Below are positions 1 to 8,096 of a stretch of DNA of 64,000 bases, one piece after another. How positions within the stretch are numbered: the stretch's first letter is position 1; every line of letters begins with the position of its first letter. The stretch is from Aequorivita sp. UBA3180. Lineage in GTDB: Bacteria > Bacteroidota > Bacteroidia > Flavobacteriales > Flavobacteriaceae. Position numbers and translations under genes: made by a program. Location: NCBI GenBank assembly GCA_002364215.1, contig DEXQ01000002.1:115406-179405 (forward strand), given 5' to 3'. A model generated the notes under the pieces. That model was not told the DNA's origin and did no database searches. It worked only from the letters and a program-made list of their open reading frames with translations.

Positions 1-606
1 CAACCAAAGAATGGATTCAATATCCAAGTGGTTTGTAGGCTCATCCAGCAGCAGGATATCGTTGTTTTGAAGCAGGAGCTTCGCCAGTTCAATACGCATA
101 CGCCACCCGCCGGAAAAAGTTTCAGTTAGTTTTGTAAAATCTTCCCGCTGAAAGCCCAAACCTTGTAGAATGCGTTCGGTTTCGCCTTGATAATTATAGC
201 CACCGTGAATTTCGTATTGGTGCTGCACTTCGTTTAAATCTACCATAAGTTGATGATAGCTGTCACTTTCGTAATCAGTGCGCTCGGCGAGTTGGGTGTT
301 TATTTCGGCAAGCTGTTTTTCAAGTCTTTTTATTTCAGTGAAAGCTTCGTAAGATTCCTCCAAAACCGTGCGTCCTTTTTCAAAATCGATATCCTGTTTT
401 AAAAACCCAATGGATATTTCTTTATCAGTCGCTATTTGGCCACTGTCATATTCCTGTTCTCCCGCGATAATTTTTAAAAGCGTTGATTTGCCCGCACCAT
501 TTTTTCCAACCAATCCTACCCGATCGCCAGGTTTTAATTGGAAGGTAATTTTCTCGAACAAGTAGTCGCCTTGAAAGGAAACCGATAAATTGTGGATATT
601 GACCAT
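1..606 (-). CDS. ABC-F family ATPase, N-terminal part (cut by window edge)
   Basis: The start codon is at 606 and the gene runs off the left edge, so about 202 residues are visible. They form the first nucleotide-binding domain of an ABC-F protein: Walker A GKNGAGKST at residues 34-42, a Glu-rich helical stretch near 85-110, the signature SGGW at 165-168 and Walker B ILLLDEPTNHLD at 184-195. There is no membrane segment. ABC-F proteins (EttA, Uup, YheS types) act in the cytoplasm on ribosomes and are not transporters; EPTNHLD is their usual Walker B form. The subtype cannot be decided without the linker and second domain. It is divergent from the DUF983 gene, with only about 60 bp between the two starts. 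Confidence 0.9.
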   Translation of the reverse strand, partial: MVNIHNLSVSFQGDYLFEKITFQLKPGDRVGLVGKNGAGKSTLLKIIAGEQEYDSGQIATDKEISIGFLKQDIDFEKGRTVLEESYEAFTEIKRLEKQLAEINTQLAERTDYESDSYHQLMVDLNEVQHQYEIHGGYNYQGETERILQGLGFQREDFTKLTETFSGGWRMRIELAKLLLQNNDILLLDEPTNHLDIESILWL

Positions 607-637
607 TATAAAGGACTAAAATTTCTGCAAAGATGCT

Positions 638-645
638 TAATTTTG
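638..645 (+). promoter_or_regulatory. Bacteroidota -7 promoter element (TAATTTTG)
   Basis: TAATTTTG matches the Bacteroidota -7 consensus TAnnTTTG. It lies 20 nt before the ATG at 666 and downstream of an earlier in-frame ATG at 633, so it argues that 666 is the true start of the DUF983 gene. No clear -33 TTTG is seen at the expected distance. Confidence 0.5.
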
Positions 646-665
646 CACTGCTAAAAAAACTGATT

Positions 666-1052
666 ATGCAATTCCTCAAAGGCTCCAAACTCTACAGTAT
701 ATTTACGGGAACTTGCCCAGTGTGCCATAAAGGTGAAATGTACGTTGAACGCAATCCTTACAAACTCTCAAAAGCCTTGAAAATGCACGAGCGCTGCAGC
801 CATTGCAACACAAAATTTAAAATTGAGCCTTCCTTTTTTTACGGTGCAATGTACGTGAGCTATGCAGTGGGCGTGGCCATTGCGGTTGCTACTTTTATCA
901 TTGCTTATTTTTTTATCGGGTTGGATAGAAACTATACCTTCTTTGCCATTATAGGCACCTTGGTTGTGATGCTTCCGCTTATTTTAAGAATTTCGCGAAA
1001 TATTTGGATCAACTTTTTTATGAAATACAATAAAAGCAAAGCCGAAGCCTAA
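666..1052 (+). CDS. DUF983 family small membrane protein
   Basis: A 128-residue protein. The N-terminal half carries two Cys pairs, CPVC and CSHC, separated by about 30 residues, which look like a zinc ribbon. The C-terminal half has two hydrophobic segments, VSYAVGVAIAVATFIIAYF and FFAIIGTLVVMLPLIL, so it should sit in the inner membrane with the ribbon in the cytoplasm. This is the DUF983 pattern; no biochemical role is established. I chose ATG 666 over ATG 633 because a TAnnTTTG promoter element lies between them. It ends 10 bp from the convergent FAD oxidoreductase gene, too close for a separate terminator. Confidence 0.85.
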   Translation: MQFLKGSKLYSIFTGTCPVCHKGEMYVERNPYKLSKALKMHERCSHCNTKFKIEPSFFYGAMYVSYAVGVAIAVATFIIAYFFIGLDRNYTFFAIIGTLVVMLPLILRISRNIWINFFMKYNKSKAEA

Positions 1053-1062
1053 TTTAAAGCTT

Positions 1063-2106
1063 TCACAACATTCTCGTAATATTCATCTCTTTGGGAAGTG
1101 GTATATCATTTTCCAAATAATTAAAAAGGATTTCCGAAAGTAAGGGTGCCATCAAAAAACCGCGGGAGCCCAAACCATTAAAAAATATGAAGTTCGGGTT
1201 TTCTTTCAAGCTTCCCAGTAAGGGCCTATGATCCTTGGTAGTGGGCCTTACACCCGCAGTATGTCCTATTAATTGGAAAGGGCAATTAATAACGGTTTTC
1301 AATTTTAATAGTATTTCTTCTTTTGCTTCGTTTGTAGTATGAAGGCTGTAATCATCACGGCTGTATGTTGCCCCAACTTTGTATTGGTCATTCCCCAATG
1401 GAATTAAATACACGGGGCCTTTTAAAAGCGTTTTCAGCTTAAGTTCCGGAGCTTTAATAATTAGGTATTCGCCTTTGTTTCCAATTAACGTATGCTTTGG
1501 GAAAAAGGGGTTTTCAACTGCTTGGGCGCCTTCGGCGAAAATGATTTTCTTTGCAGAAATGTTTTTATAAACCACTCCGTTTTCTTTTTGAAAAACGTCA
1601 TTGTATTGAAATACTTCCGCAAGCAAACTATTTGCTTTTAAAAGAAGATTTCGATACTCTGAAAGTAAAATATCGGTTTGTATTTGGGCCGTACCCAAAA
1701 TTTTTCCATATCCGAAAGGAGCTTCGATAGCGGGATTATCATTCTTTAAAAATTCTGAGGAAAGAAATTGCCGGAGCTCTTTTTTATCGCTTGCAACAGA
1801 CCAATTGTTCTGCTCTTCCACACTTTTGAAAATTCTAAAAATTGGAGTTTCAACAAAAAAATCTTTTCCAAGCTTTCCCGACAGGGTTTTATAGTAATTA
1901 ATCGCCACCGGATAAAAAGTTGAGGCGTTCCAAGCCGCCGTGAAGCGTTTAAGCACTGTTGGGTTAAAAACCCCGCCAGACTTTGCCGTGGAGCCTTTTG
2001 CGCCGTTATCAATCACCACAAAGCTTTTCCCGTTGTTTTGGAGCTGTTCGCACAAAGTTATTCCCGCAATCCCGAGCCCTACGATTATGTAATCTTTTTC
2101 AATCAT
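1063..2106 (-). CDS. FAD-dependent oxidoreductase (DAO family)
   Basis: A 347-residue protein opening with the dinucleotide-binding motif GLGIAG at residues 10-15, followed by an acidic strand end (VVIDNG). The C terminus has the second FAD contact typical of the D-amino-acid oxidase/glycine oxidase fold: GHTAGVRPTTKDHRP and FFNGLGSRGFLMAP. Its layout resembles the oxidase domain of MnmC and ThiO-type enzymes, but there is no methyltransferase domain, so the substrate is open. No signal peptide is present, so it should be cytoplasmic. It lies downstream of gldN on the same strand, but a strong terminator separates the two, so it is probably a separate transcript. Confidence 0.85.
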   Translation of the reverse strand: MIEKDYIIVGLGIAGITLCEQLQNNGKSFVVIDNGAKGSTAKSGGVFNPTVLKRFTAAWNASTFYPVAINYYKTLSGKLGKDFFVETPIFRIFKSVEEQNNWSVASDKKELRQFLSSEFLKNDNPAIEAPFGYGKILGTAQIQTDILLSEYRNLLLKANSLLAEVFQYNDVFQKENGVVYKNISAKKIIFAEGAQAVENPFFPKHTLIGNKGEYLIIKAPELKLKTLLKGPVYLIPLGNDQYKVGATYSRDDYSLHTTNEAKEEILLKLKTVINCPFQLIGHTAGVRPTTKDHRPLLGSLKENPNFIFFNGLGSRGFLMAPLLSEILFNYLENDIPLPKEMNITRML

Positions 2107-2116
2107 TATTGTGATA

Positions 2117-2160
2117 TAAAAAACCCTTCAATTTCCGAAAATGAAACTTGAAGGGTTTTC
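2117..2160 (-). terminator. Intrinsic terminator closing the gld block
   Basis: A perfect 12-bp inverted repeat, AAAACCCTTCAA (2120-2131) with TTGAAGGGTTTT (2148-2159). On the minus strand it is followed by six T. It lies 26 nt past the gldN stop codon. Confidence 0.85.
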
Positions 2161-2185
2161 TTAAAAGTATGGTTTTACTAATTGA

Positions 2186-3085
2186 TTAATAATTCCACAA
2201 ATCTATTTCTATGTTACGTATTTGTTCTTTGATTCTTTCAGACTCCAACAATTGCATAAGTGCATTATCATTGATGTAATCTTTTACATCCCTATCGCCC
2301 TGTACGTTATCCTCTTTATAGATTACGGCGTTGAAACGTCGTGAATTTAACAAGTGGTCATATGAAATGGGTTGCGATGTATTTTTTCTATTGAAAGCTT
2401 TTGCCTCGTGTAAAACTTCACGTGCGCCTGGGAACCATACCCAAAAAAGCTCAACCTTCGAATCAATTCCATCTTCCGGGAATGCTTTGGAACGTGCTTC
2501 ATTCGCTACTGGACAAATTCCCAACATACGATATTTAAGCTCACCTTGGCGCTTGTCTAGATACCAATAGCCTCTAATGTGCCACTCTTCTATATCGCCA
2601 GCATCCAAAGAAAAACGACGTACGTATTGTGGATCTACGGTTCCTTCAGCGTTATACTGCTCGATACCCAAATCGGTAGTATCGCTATAAACCAAGGAAG
2701 CTTCGATATCCTGTAGGGTACGCTTTTCAGTAAAATAGGAATCTGCGTAAACACTTTCTATTTTTCCATTTTTAATGTTTTTTACCAAAACATCATAAAG
2801 AGAGCGTCTGTCCGCGCCAATGTTGTTTGTATCTATAGGATAATAAAGTGGGAAGTTGACTCTTTCATCAAGATCAATTATTTCCCAAGTGGTTTTGGAC
2901 CATAACACATCACGCTCATCCGTATAACCATAAGGTAAGGGCTCATCATTATCATAAGCAATCTGTGCTTCGGTCTTCTTGCCTATATCTTCGGGGGTTT
3001 TGGCGTTAAGAATGTTTACCTGTGCGTTTGCACCGACAGCCATTCCGAGGCCAAAAACACATAAAACAACATTTTTCAAATTCAT
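2186..3085 (-). CDS. gldN: Gliding motility / T9SS protein GldN
   Basis: A 299-residue protein with a Sec signal peptide (hydrophobic core VVLCVFGLGMAVG, likely cut after GANAQ at residue 22). The mature protein has no membrane segment. The conserved GldN body is recognisable: a repeated theme of DERDVLWSKTTWEIIDLDER and a C-terminal helical region ending MQLLESERIKEQIRNIEIDL. GldN (PorN in Porphyromonas) forms the periplasmic ring with the lipoprotein GldK that couples the GldLM motor to the outer-membrane T9SS translocon. It is the last gene of gldKLMN, 25 nt after gldM, and is followed by a strong terminator. Confidence 0.95.
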   Translation of the reverse strand: MNLKNVVLCVFGLGMAVGANAQVNILNAKTPEDIGKKTEAQIAYDNDEPLPYGYTDERDVLWSKTTWEIIDLDERVNFPLYYPIDTNNIGADRRSLYDVLVKNIKNGKIESVYADSYFTEKRTLQDIEASLVYSDTTDLGIEQYNAEGTVDPQYVRRFSLDAGDIEEWHIRGYWYLDKRQGELKYRMLGICPVANEARSKAFPEDGIDSKVELFWVWFPGAREVLHEAKAFNRKNTSQPISYDHLLNSRRFNAVIYKEDNVQGDRDVKDYINDNALMQLLESERIKEQIRNIEIDLWNY

Positions 3086-3110
3086 ACCGATAGGGGTTTT
3101 ATACTAAATA

Positions 3111-4685
3111 TTAGTTTGTCAATTCAATAATAACTGGAGATGTTTTCTTAAGCATTACGCCACTTCCAGAAACATTGGCATTGATATCAAAAATTTGAAC
3201 AGTCTCGCCTCTTCCAGCTCTTCTTAGAGCACCTTTGGCTGCACCATCCAGCTTGGTTCCGTTTACACGAACGGTTGGTTGTCCTGATACTTTGAAACTG
3301 AATCCTGTAACGTTAAGATTTACATCAAAATCGAAATCTGGCAATACTGCAGATACCGAAGAAATTTCAAGACCGCCGCGCTCCATACGCACAATTCCGG
3401 TTTCACCACGAATGGCGCCCACTGGTGGTGGAATATCTTTAATACGGAACTCAGATTTTGAACCTACAGGTTTTCCATCCGGTAATGTACCAGTTGCGGA
3501 AATTGTAACAGTTCTACCGGATCCTGGTCGCATTACATATTTGCTACCTGAAACTCTTGAAAGACCTGCAGCAGATGCGTTTACCTTATTATCAGGAATA
3601 CCTGGGATAGAAACGGTCATTGGGTTATCTACACCTCGGTAAACAACGTTCATCTTATCAGCAGCTATTACCGCAGAATTAGGTAATGAAATTGTCGCGA
3701 AAGACCTATTAACTTCTACTTCAGTTTCCTCTCCTCCTTCACCGTAGTAAAGGATTCCTTCAATTTTATGGTCACCCGGTGAGCCGGCGCTTACATTCAA
3801 TTTCACTTTACCACCTTCAAAAGTATAATCTGTACCTTCAACAAGTTTTCTTCCGTCCAATGTCAATTCGGCTCTTTTTGGTTTTGTACTCTCATCTGTA
3901 CGACCCAATACAATTGCTCCATCAAATTTTTCACCAGAGTAGTATGCAGATTTTGAAGTTTCCAATAAAGTTGAGTAATTACTGAAAGATAGCGCAGCCG
4001 CTTGTTGGCCTGCTAGCATTCTTTGCAATACTTCGCTTTTAGTTGTTTTAATATCTGCTTGAATTTGTGTCAATTTAGTCAAAGATGCAACTAGAGGAAA
4101 GCCTTCATAGTTATAATTTAACCAAGCTACTTCTTTTCCGTCACGATTGGTTACCGGGGCTGTAGAAAAGTTTGCTTCAATAGATTTTTTGATATCTTCT
4201 ATACCGGCCACTTTTGCAAGAGCGGTATCAGATAGAACCGCTATCATTTCTGTGCGATATTCATCCATTTTATTCAAAAATTCCTGTCCCCCTTCTTTGT
4301 ATTTATCTCCGGTAAAGAACAAATTGTTAAAGTAATCCGGCTTGTCCATTACTTCATAGTCTGTCGGATCTTCTATTTTTTCAATTGAAGCAGACTTAAG
4401 AGTAGTAAGATATGCATCATACTCGTCAGAAATTTGGGAAATTTCTCTTGCTTTTGCTTCAACAGCCGCGTATTGTGCAGGTTCGTCATTGGCTTTAATA
4501 GCCAATCCCTCCATAAAAGCAGTATTACGCTGTGAGGTAGCCACATTTGCGTCAGATATTTTTTCATTAAGTAGTCCAAAAGCAGACAATACTTCTTTGG
4601 ACATATTCAGTGCAAGCATCGCGATGAAAACCAGATACATCAGGTTAATCATCTTCTGCCTTGGGGATAGTTTTCCTCCTGCCAT
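3111..4685 (-). CDS. gldM: T9SS motor subunit GldM
   Basis: A 524-residue protein with a short cytoplasmic start (AGGKLSPRQKMIN), one membrane helix at about residues 13-31 (LMYLVFIAMLALNMSKEVL) and a long periplasmic part. The latter begins with helices and continues as Ig-like beta domains, ending with the conserved domain that contains RGGLEISSVSAVLPDFDFD. In known structures GldM dimers run through a ring of five GldL subunits and transmit proton-driven rotation across the periplasm to GldKN. Length and order fit the family. It is 44 nt after gldL and 25 nt before gldN. Confidence 0.96.
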   Translation of the reverse strand: MAGGKLSPRQKMINLMYLVFIAMLALNMSKEVLSAFGLLNEKISDANVATSQRNTAFMEGLAIKANDEPAQYAAVEAKAREISQISDEYDAYLTTLKSASIEKIEDPTDYEVMDKPDYFNNLFFTGDKYKEGGQEFLNKMDEYRTEMIAVLSDTALAKVAGIEDIKKSIEANFSTAPVTNRDGKEVAWLNYNYEGFPLVASLTKLTQIQADIKTTKSEVLQRMLAGQQAAALSFSNYSTLLETSKSAYYSGEKFDGAIVLGRTDESTKPKRAELTLDGRKLVEGTDYTFEGGKVKLNVSAGSPGDHKIEGILYYGEGGEETEVEVNRSFATISLPNSAVIAADKMNVVYRGVDNPMTVSIPGIPDNKVNASAAGLSRVSGSKYVMRPGSGRTVTISATGTLPDGKPVGSKSEFRIKDIPPPVGAIRGETGIVRMERGGLEISSVSAVLPDFDFDVNLNVTGFSFKVSGQPTVRVNGTKLDGAAKGALRRAGRGETVQIFDINANVSGSGVMLKKTSPVIIELTN

Positions 4686-4729
4686 TTTTATTCTTTTTTA
4701 AAGATTAATAATTAAGGTGAAAACCTATC

Positions 4730-5380
4730 TTAGTTTCTATTAGTCATTGCAGAAAGCATACCTCCGTAAACACCGTTCAATGAAGAAAGGTTGGTAGCCA
4801 AGTGCTGCATTTGTTGTTTTAATTGTTCCGCATTTTCGGCAACTGCTTGGTTAGCTTCTGCTTGACGGCTAGTTGACTCAATCTGTACTTTGTACAAGCT
4901 GTTCAAAGAATCCATTTGAGCTGCTGCCAATGCCATTTCCTCGCTGTATTTTTTTGTAGAGTTCATTGCTTCTGCAGTAGGAGCCATACTCTTAGTAGCA
5001 CCTTCAAAAGAACGGATGCTGGTTGAAAGACTGTTCATTAACTCTGAATCGATACGAGCCTCCTTAAGCATCTCATCCAATTTTTTAGAAAGAAGTCCTT
5101 GTGCATCTTCTGGTTCTTTTAAAGCTTTTTTGCTAGTTGCAGCACCTCCAGCCAATTCAGGATAAACCAATGACCAATCTAAATCGTCATCTACTGGCTC
5201 AAAAGCAGAGATTGCGAAAATAATTGCCTCGGTGATAAGACCTATTGCCAAAAGAAGACCTCCATTTAAGGGACCTAATTCCCAGTGAAGAATTTTGAAA
5301 AGTGCGCCTAAAATTACAATAGATGCCCCAAGGCCGTAGGCCATATTAAATAATTTTTTTGATGATCTTGATTGTGCCAT
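4730..5380 (-). CDS. gldL: T9SS motor subunit GldL
   Basis: A 216-residue inner-membrane protein. Two transmembrane helices lie near residues 14-33 and 40-60; the rest is a cytoplasmic, largely helical domain. Lys29 in helix 1 (LFKILHW) and Glu51 in helix 2 (GLITEAIIF) match the buried Lys/Glu pair that structural work on Flavobacterium GldL ties to proton-driven rotation. GldL forms the pentameric stator around the GldM dimer. The gene sits 65 nt after gldK and 44 nt before gldM in the standard KLMN order. Confidence 0.96.
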   Translation of the reverse strand: MAQSRSSKKLFNMAYGLGASIVILGALFKILHWELGPLNGGLLLAIGLITEAIIFAISAFEPVDDDLDWSLVYPELAGGAATSKKALKEPEDAQGLLSKKLDEMLKEARIDSELMNSLSTSIRSFEGATKSMAPTAEAMNSTKKYSEEMALAAAQMDSLNSLYKVQIESTSRQAEANQAVAENAEQLKQQMQHLATNLSSLNGVYGGMLSAMTNRN

Positions 5381-5445
5381 AATACTTAAATTTTTAGTTG
5401 AGAGTTTTTGATTAAGGTTATTTTAGTTTAGTAAATAAGGGAATA

Positions 5446-6819
5446 TTAGCGAGCATCGCCAAAGTTTTGGTTAAGAACAACATCAGTTCCCATATAATCC
5501 TGTACAGTCCTGAAACCGATATAGCTTCTGGCAGAATCTGCATATTCATAATCACGGGTACTTACTTGCAAGAAATACGCAACATCTTTCCACGAACCAC
5601 CGCGTACTACTTTTCGCATATTGTCAGGATCATTAACGTTTGGATTCATAGTGGAGGTGTAGTCATATGAAGCGGGATCATAAGAAGAAGCCACCCATTC
5701 CGAAACGTTTCCTGCCATATTGTATAAGTTGAAATCATTAGGCTCATAAGATTTAGCCTCAACTGTATATAAAGCTTGATCCGCGGCATAATCTCCTCTT
5801 AAGGGTTTAAAGTTTGCCATAAAACAACCACGATCGTTTTTAGCGTAAGGACCACCCCATGGATAAGTTGCTGATTCCAGACCGCCACGAGCAGCATACT
5901 CCCATTCTGCTTCACCGGGAAGACGGAAAGAGTTTACGAAGTTCTTCTTTTTAGATTTTTGGTATGAATTCTTATACAAAGTTCTCCAAGCGCAGAATGC
6001 TTTTGCTTGCTTCCAGCTAACACCAACAACAGGGTAATCTCCATAAGCCTCGTGCCAGAAATAATCGTTGTGCATTGGCTCGTTATATGAATAGTTGAAA
6101 TCCTTAATCCACACTGTAGTATCTGGATAAATATTCAATTCTTCTTTTTTGATAAAGTCTTTTCGTCTCTTGGTTTTGTCTCTTGCTGCAGATTCAATAT
6201 CCATATAGGTATATTGGAAATTCAACTTACTAACATCAATGGTACGTTGACCGTTATAGGCTTCTTCCGTTGGAATATACATTGTATCCATTACTTCAGA
6301 ATAGTATTCGTCTGGGTATTCTGAAGTGTCCCAAATCAAATCTACTTTATCGTTCAGTTTTCTACCGGCGTAATAATCTTCACCCATCCCAAAGTAATTG
6401 TCATACATATATTGCTGGTATGGCGTCATCTCTTCATTCTCTTGATCGACGAAAGCAAATTCACCGATTCCTGCATCACCAGGGGTTGCACCCACCTCAT
6501 CGGCCATAATAGCAAGACGCAACCTTACTGTAGAATCTCTAACCCAATTCACAAATTGGCGATACTCAGCATTTGTAATTTCGGTTTCATCCATATAGAA
6601 CGAACGAACTGTAACGGTCTTTGTTGGCGCATCGTTAACGGCAACAAAATCATCATCACTTTTACCCATGATGAAGGATCCACCTGGGATAAGCGTCATT
6701 CCGTAAGGCTTTTGAGGATACCATTTTTTACCTTTTGCCCCCACCAGTTCTCCTCGGTCTCCGGAGTTACAACTGAACAAAAAGGCAACGATCGCAGTTA
6801 ATGCAATAAACTTCTTCAT
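5446..6819 (-). CDS. gldK: Gliding motility / T9SS lipoprotein GldK
   Basis: A 457-residue lipoprotein: signal peptide with the lipid-attachment Cys at 17 (VAFLFSCNSG). The mature protein is an FGE-sulfatase (formylglycine-generating-enzyme-like) domain, visible in GGSFIMGKSDDDF, YPVVGVSWKQAKAFCAWR, FRLPGEAEWEYAARGG, NMAGNVSEWVASSY and VVRGGSWKD. GldK (PorK) is not known as an enzyme; it is an outer-membrane-anchored part of the periplasmic GldKN ring. It starts the KLMN block, 113 nt after the arginase-fold gene. That gap holds an AT-rich inverted repeat (about 6867-6896) that could be a promoter region or a weak terminator. Confidence 0.95.
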   Translation of the reverse strand: MKKFIALTAIVAFLFSCNSGDRGELVGAKGKKWYPQKPYGMTLIPGGSFIMGKSDDDFVAVNDAPTKTVTVRSFYMDETEITNAEYRQFVNWVRDSTVRLRLAIMADEVGATPGDAGIGEFAFVDQENEEMTPYQQYMYDNYFGMGEDYYAGRKLNDKVDLIWDTSEYPDEYYSEVMDTMYIPTEEAYNGQRTIDVSKLNFQYTYMDIESAARDKTKRRKDFIKKEELNIYPDTTVWIKDFNYSYNEPMHNDYFWHEAYGDYPVVGVSWKQAKAFCAWRTLYKNSYQKSKKKNFVNSFRLPGEAEWEYAARGGLESATYPWGGPYAKNDRGCFMANFKPLRGDYAADQALYTVEAKSYEPNDFNLYNMAGNVSEWVASSYDPASYDYTSTMNPNVNDPDNMRKVVRGGSWKDVAYFLQVSTRDYEYADSARSYIGFRTVQDYMGTDVVLNQNFGDAR

Positions 6820-6932
6820 AGGTATTTAGGTTAAATTTCGAGATTCAAGGGCGTAAACCTATCTATAAAATTTCAAAAAAACAATTTTTTTTTGAAAAAC
6901 CCTTGATCCCCGTTTTTACTTGTGTTGTTTGA

Positions 6933-8096
6933 TTATACTTCATTTTTGTGGCGGGCCTTTAACCACCGTTCAGGAATTTCCTGATTGCATGCACCCAAAT
7001 ATTCGCCATAAGTGCAAGGTAATAACGTTCGTCTTTTTAATTTATTATTAACATTTGAAATAAAAGGCAAAACAATCCACCATCTTTCGGTTTTATTGCT
7101 TTTCTTAAATTCCAAAACTTCATCTTCTACTGGTACTTTATAAGTGGTGAAGAGATTTTCGTTATCAAAATCATCATCTTCAACCCTAAAATTATATCCT
7201 TCAATAAAATACCAAAATATTTGCGCTACAATCATTGCGCCGCTCTTACTTTCAATGGAATCGCTCAATTCATAAACGCCAAAAGATTTCACTTTATTGC
7301 TGATACCAGCATATCGGGAAATGGCGCAAATTTCTCGTCCATCAAAACCATTGGGGCTGTCGTTATTTTTATAACTTAATTCTGCGCTTTTTATTGCGGA
7401 AACATCTAAGGTTACCATATCTGCATCGCGCATTATTGGTTCTACCACTGTAATGTCTGCACAAACTTCACCTAATCTGTAGGCATCGAAGAACAATTTG
7501 TCCATCAATGCAATCTCCTGCGGGGCATTAAAAAATGATTGATAGCCCAAAACACTGTAATTAAAAAGATTATAGGGCTGTTCAACTACCATTTTTCCTA
7601 CATAGGATTTATTTGAAATTGGCAGCTCAGCATTTCCAAGGTCAAAACGATTATCAACATTTACAACATTTACCATTCCTTCCAAACCGTCATACGCCCG
7701 ATATTGTGCAAAAGCCAAATCCTGGCTTCCACCAAGAACCAATGGCACAATATTTTTTTGTAAAAGGGCAGCTATTACTTCTTTGGCAGCAAAGCGGGTA
7801 TCTTCGGCTGTCTCACCTTTTTCTATATCGCCAAGGTCAGTTATGTTATAATTCCAATTTCCGGGATATAATGAATAAAGAGCTTTTCTATAGGGATCAA
7901 AAGATATCTCTCCTCCAATGAAATTCTCATCGGCACGGTTTTCCTTTATGCCAAGAATTGCAAACTTTACGTCTTTCAAGTTAGGTAGCTCGCCTGTTTT
8001 GGAGTGGGCCGCAATTTGTTTTCCCAAAGTTCCGGGCGGTAGAATTTCTCGGTGTGCCAATACTTTTTTAGAAACTGGGGATAAAAACTCTATCAT
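6933..8096 (-). CDS. Arginase-fold protein with incomplete metal site
   Basis: A 387-residue protein of the ureohydrolase (arginase/formimidoylglutamase) fold. The three metal-binding motifs can be placed but are altered. GGSQD at 122-126 stands where active enzymes have GG-D/E-H, putting Gln at the His ligand. DNRFD at 148-152 replaces DAHxD, losing its His. LDVS at 230-233 replaces DxD, losing the second Asp. Three of six usual Mn ligands are therefore missing, and hydrolase activity is doubtful even though such proteins are often annotated as formimidoylglutamase. Its ATG shares a base with the topA stop (TAATG), and gldK follows, so it probably belongs to the topA-gld transcription unit. 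Confidence 0.8.
   Translation of the reverse strand: MIEFLSPVSKKVLAHREILPPGTLGKQIAAHSKTGELPNLKDVKFAILGIKENRADENFIGGEISFDPYRKALYSLYPGNWNYNITDLGDIEKGETAEDTRFAAKEVIAALLQKNIVPLVLGGSQDLAFAQYRAYDGLEGMVNVVNVDNRFDLGNAELPISNKSYVGKMVVEQPYNLFNYSVLGYQSFFNAPQEIALMDKLFFDAYRLGEVCADITVVEPIMRDADMVTLDVSAIKSAELSYKNNDSPNGFDGREICAISRYAGISNKVKSFGVYELSDSIESKSGAMIVAQIFWYFIEGYNFRVEDDDFDNENLFTTYKVPVEDEVLEFKKSNKTERWWIVLPFISNVNNKLKRRTLLPCTYGEYLGACNQEIPERWLKARHKNEV

Noticed and set aside
633..665. Upstream ATG for the DUF983 protein.
   Set aside because: A TAnnTTTG promoter element lies between it and ATG 666, so transcription probably starts after it.
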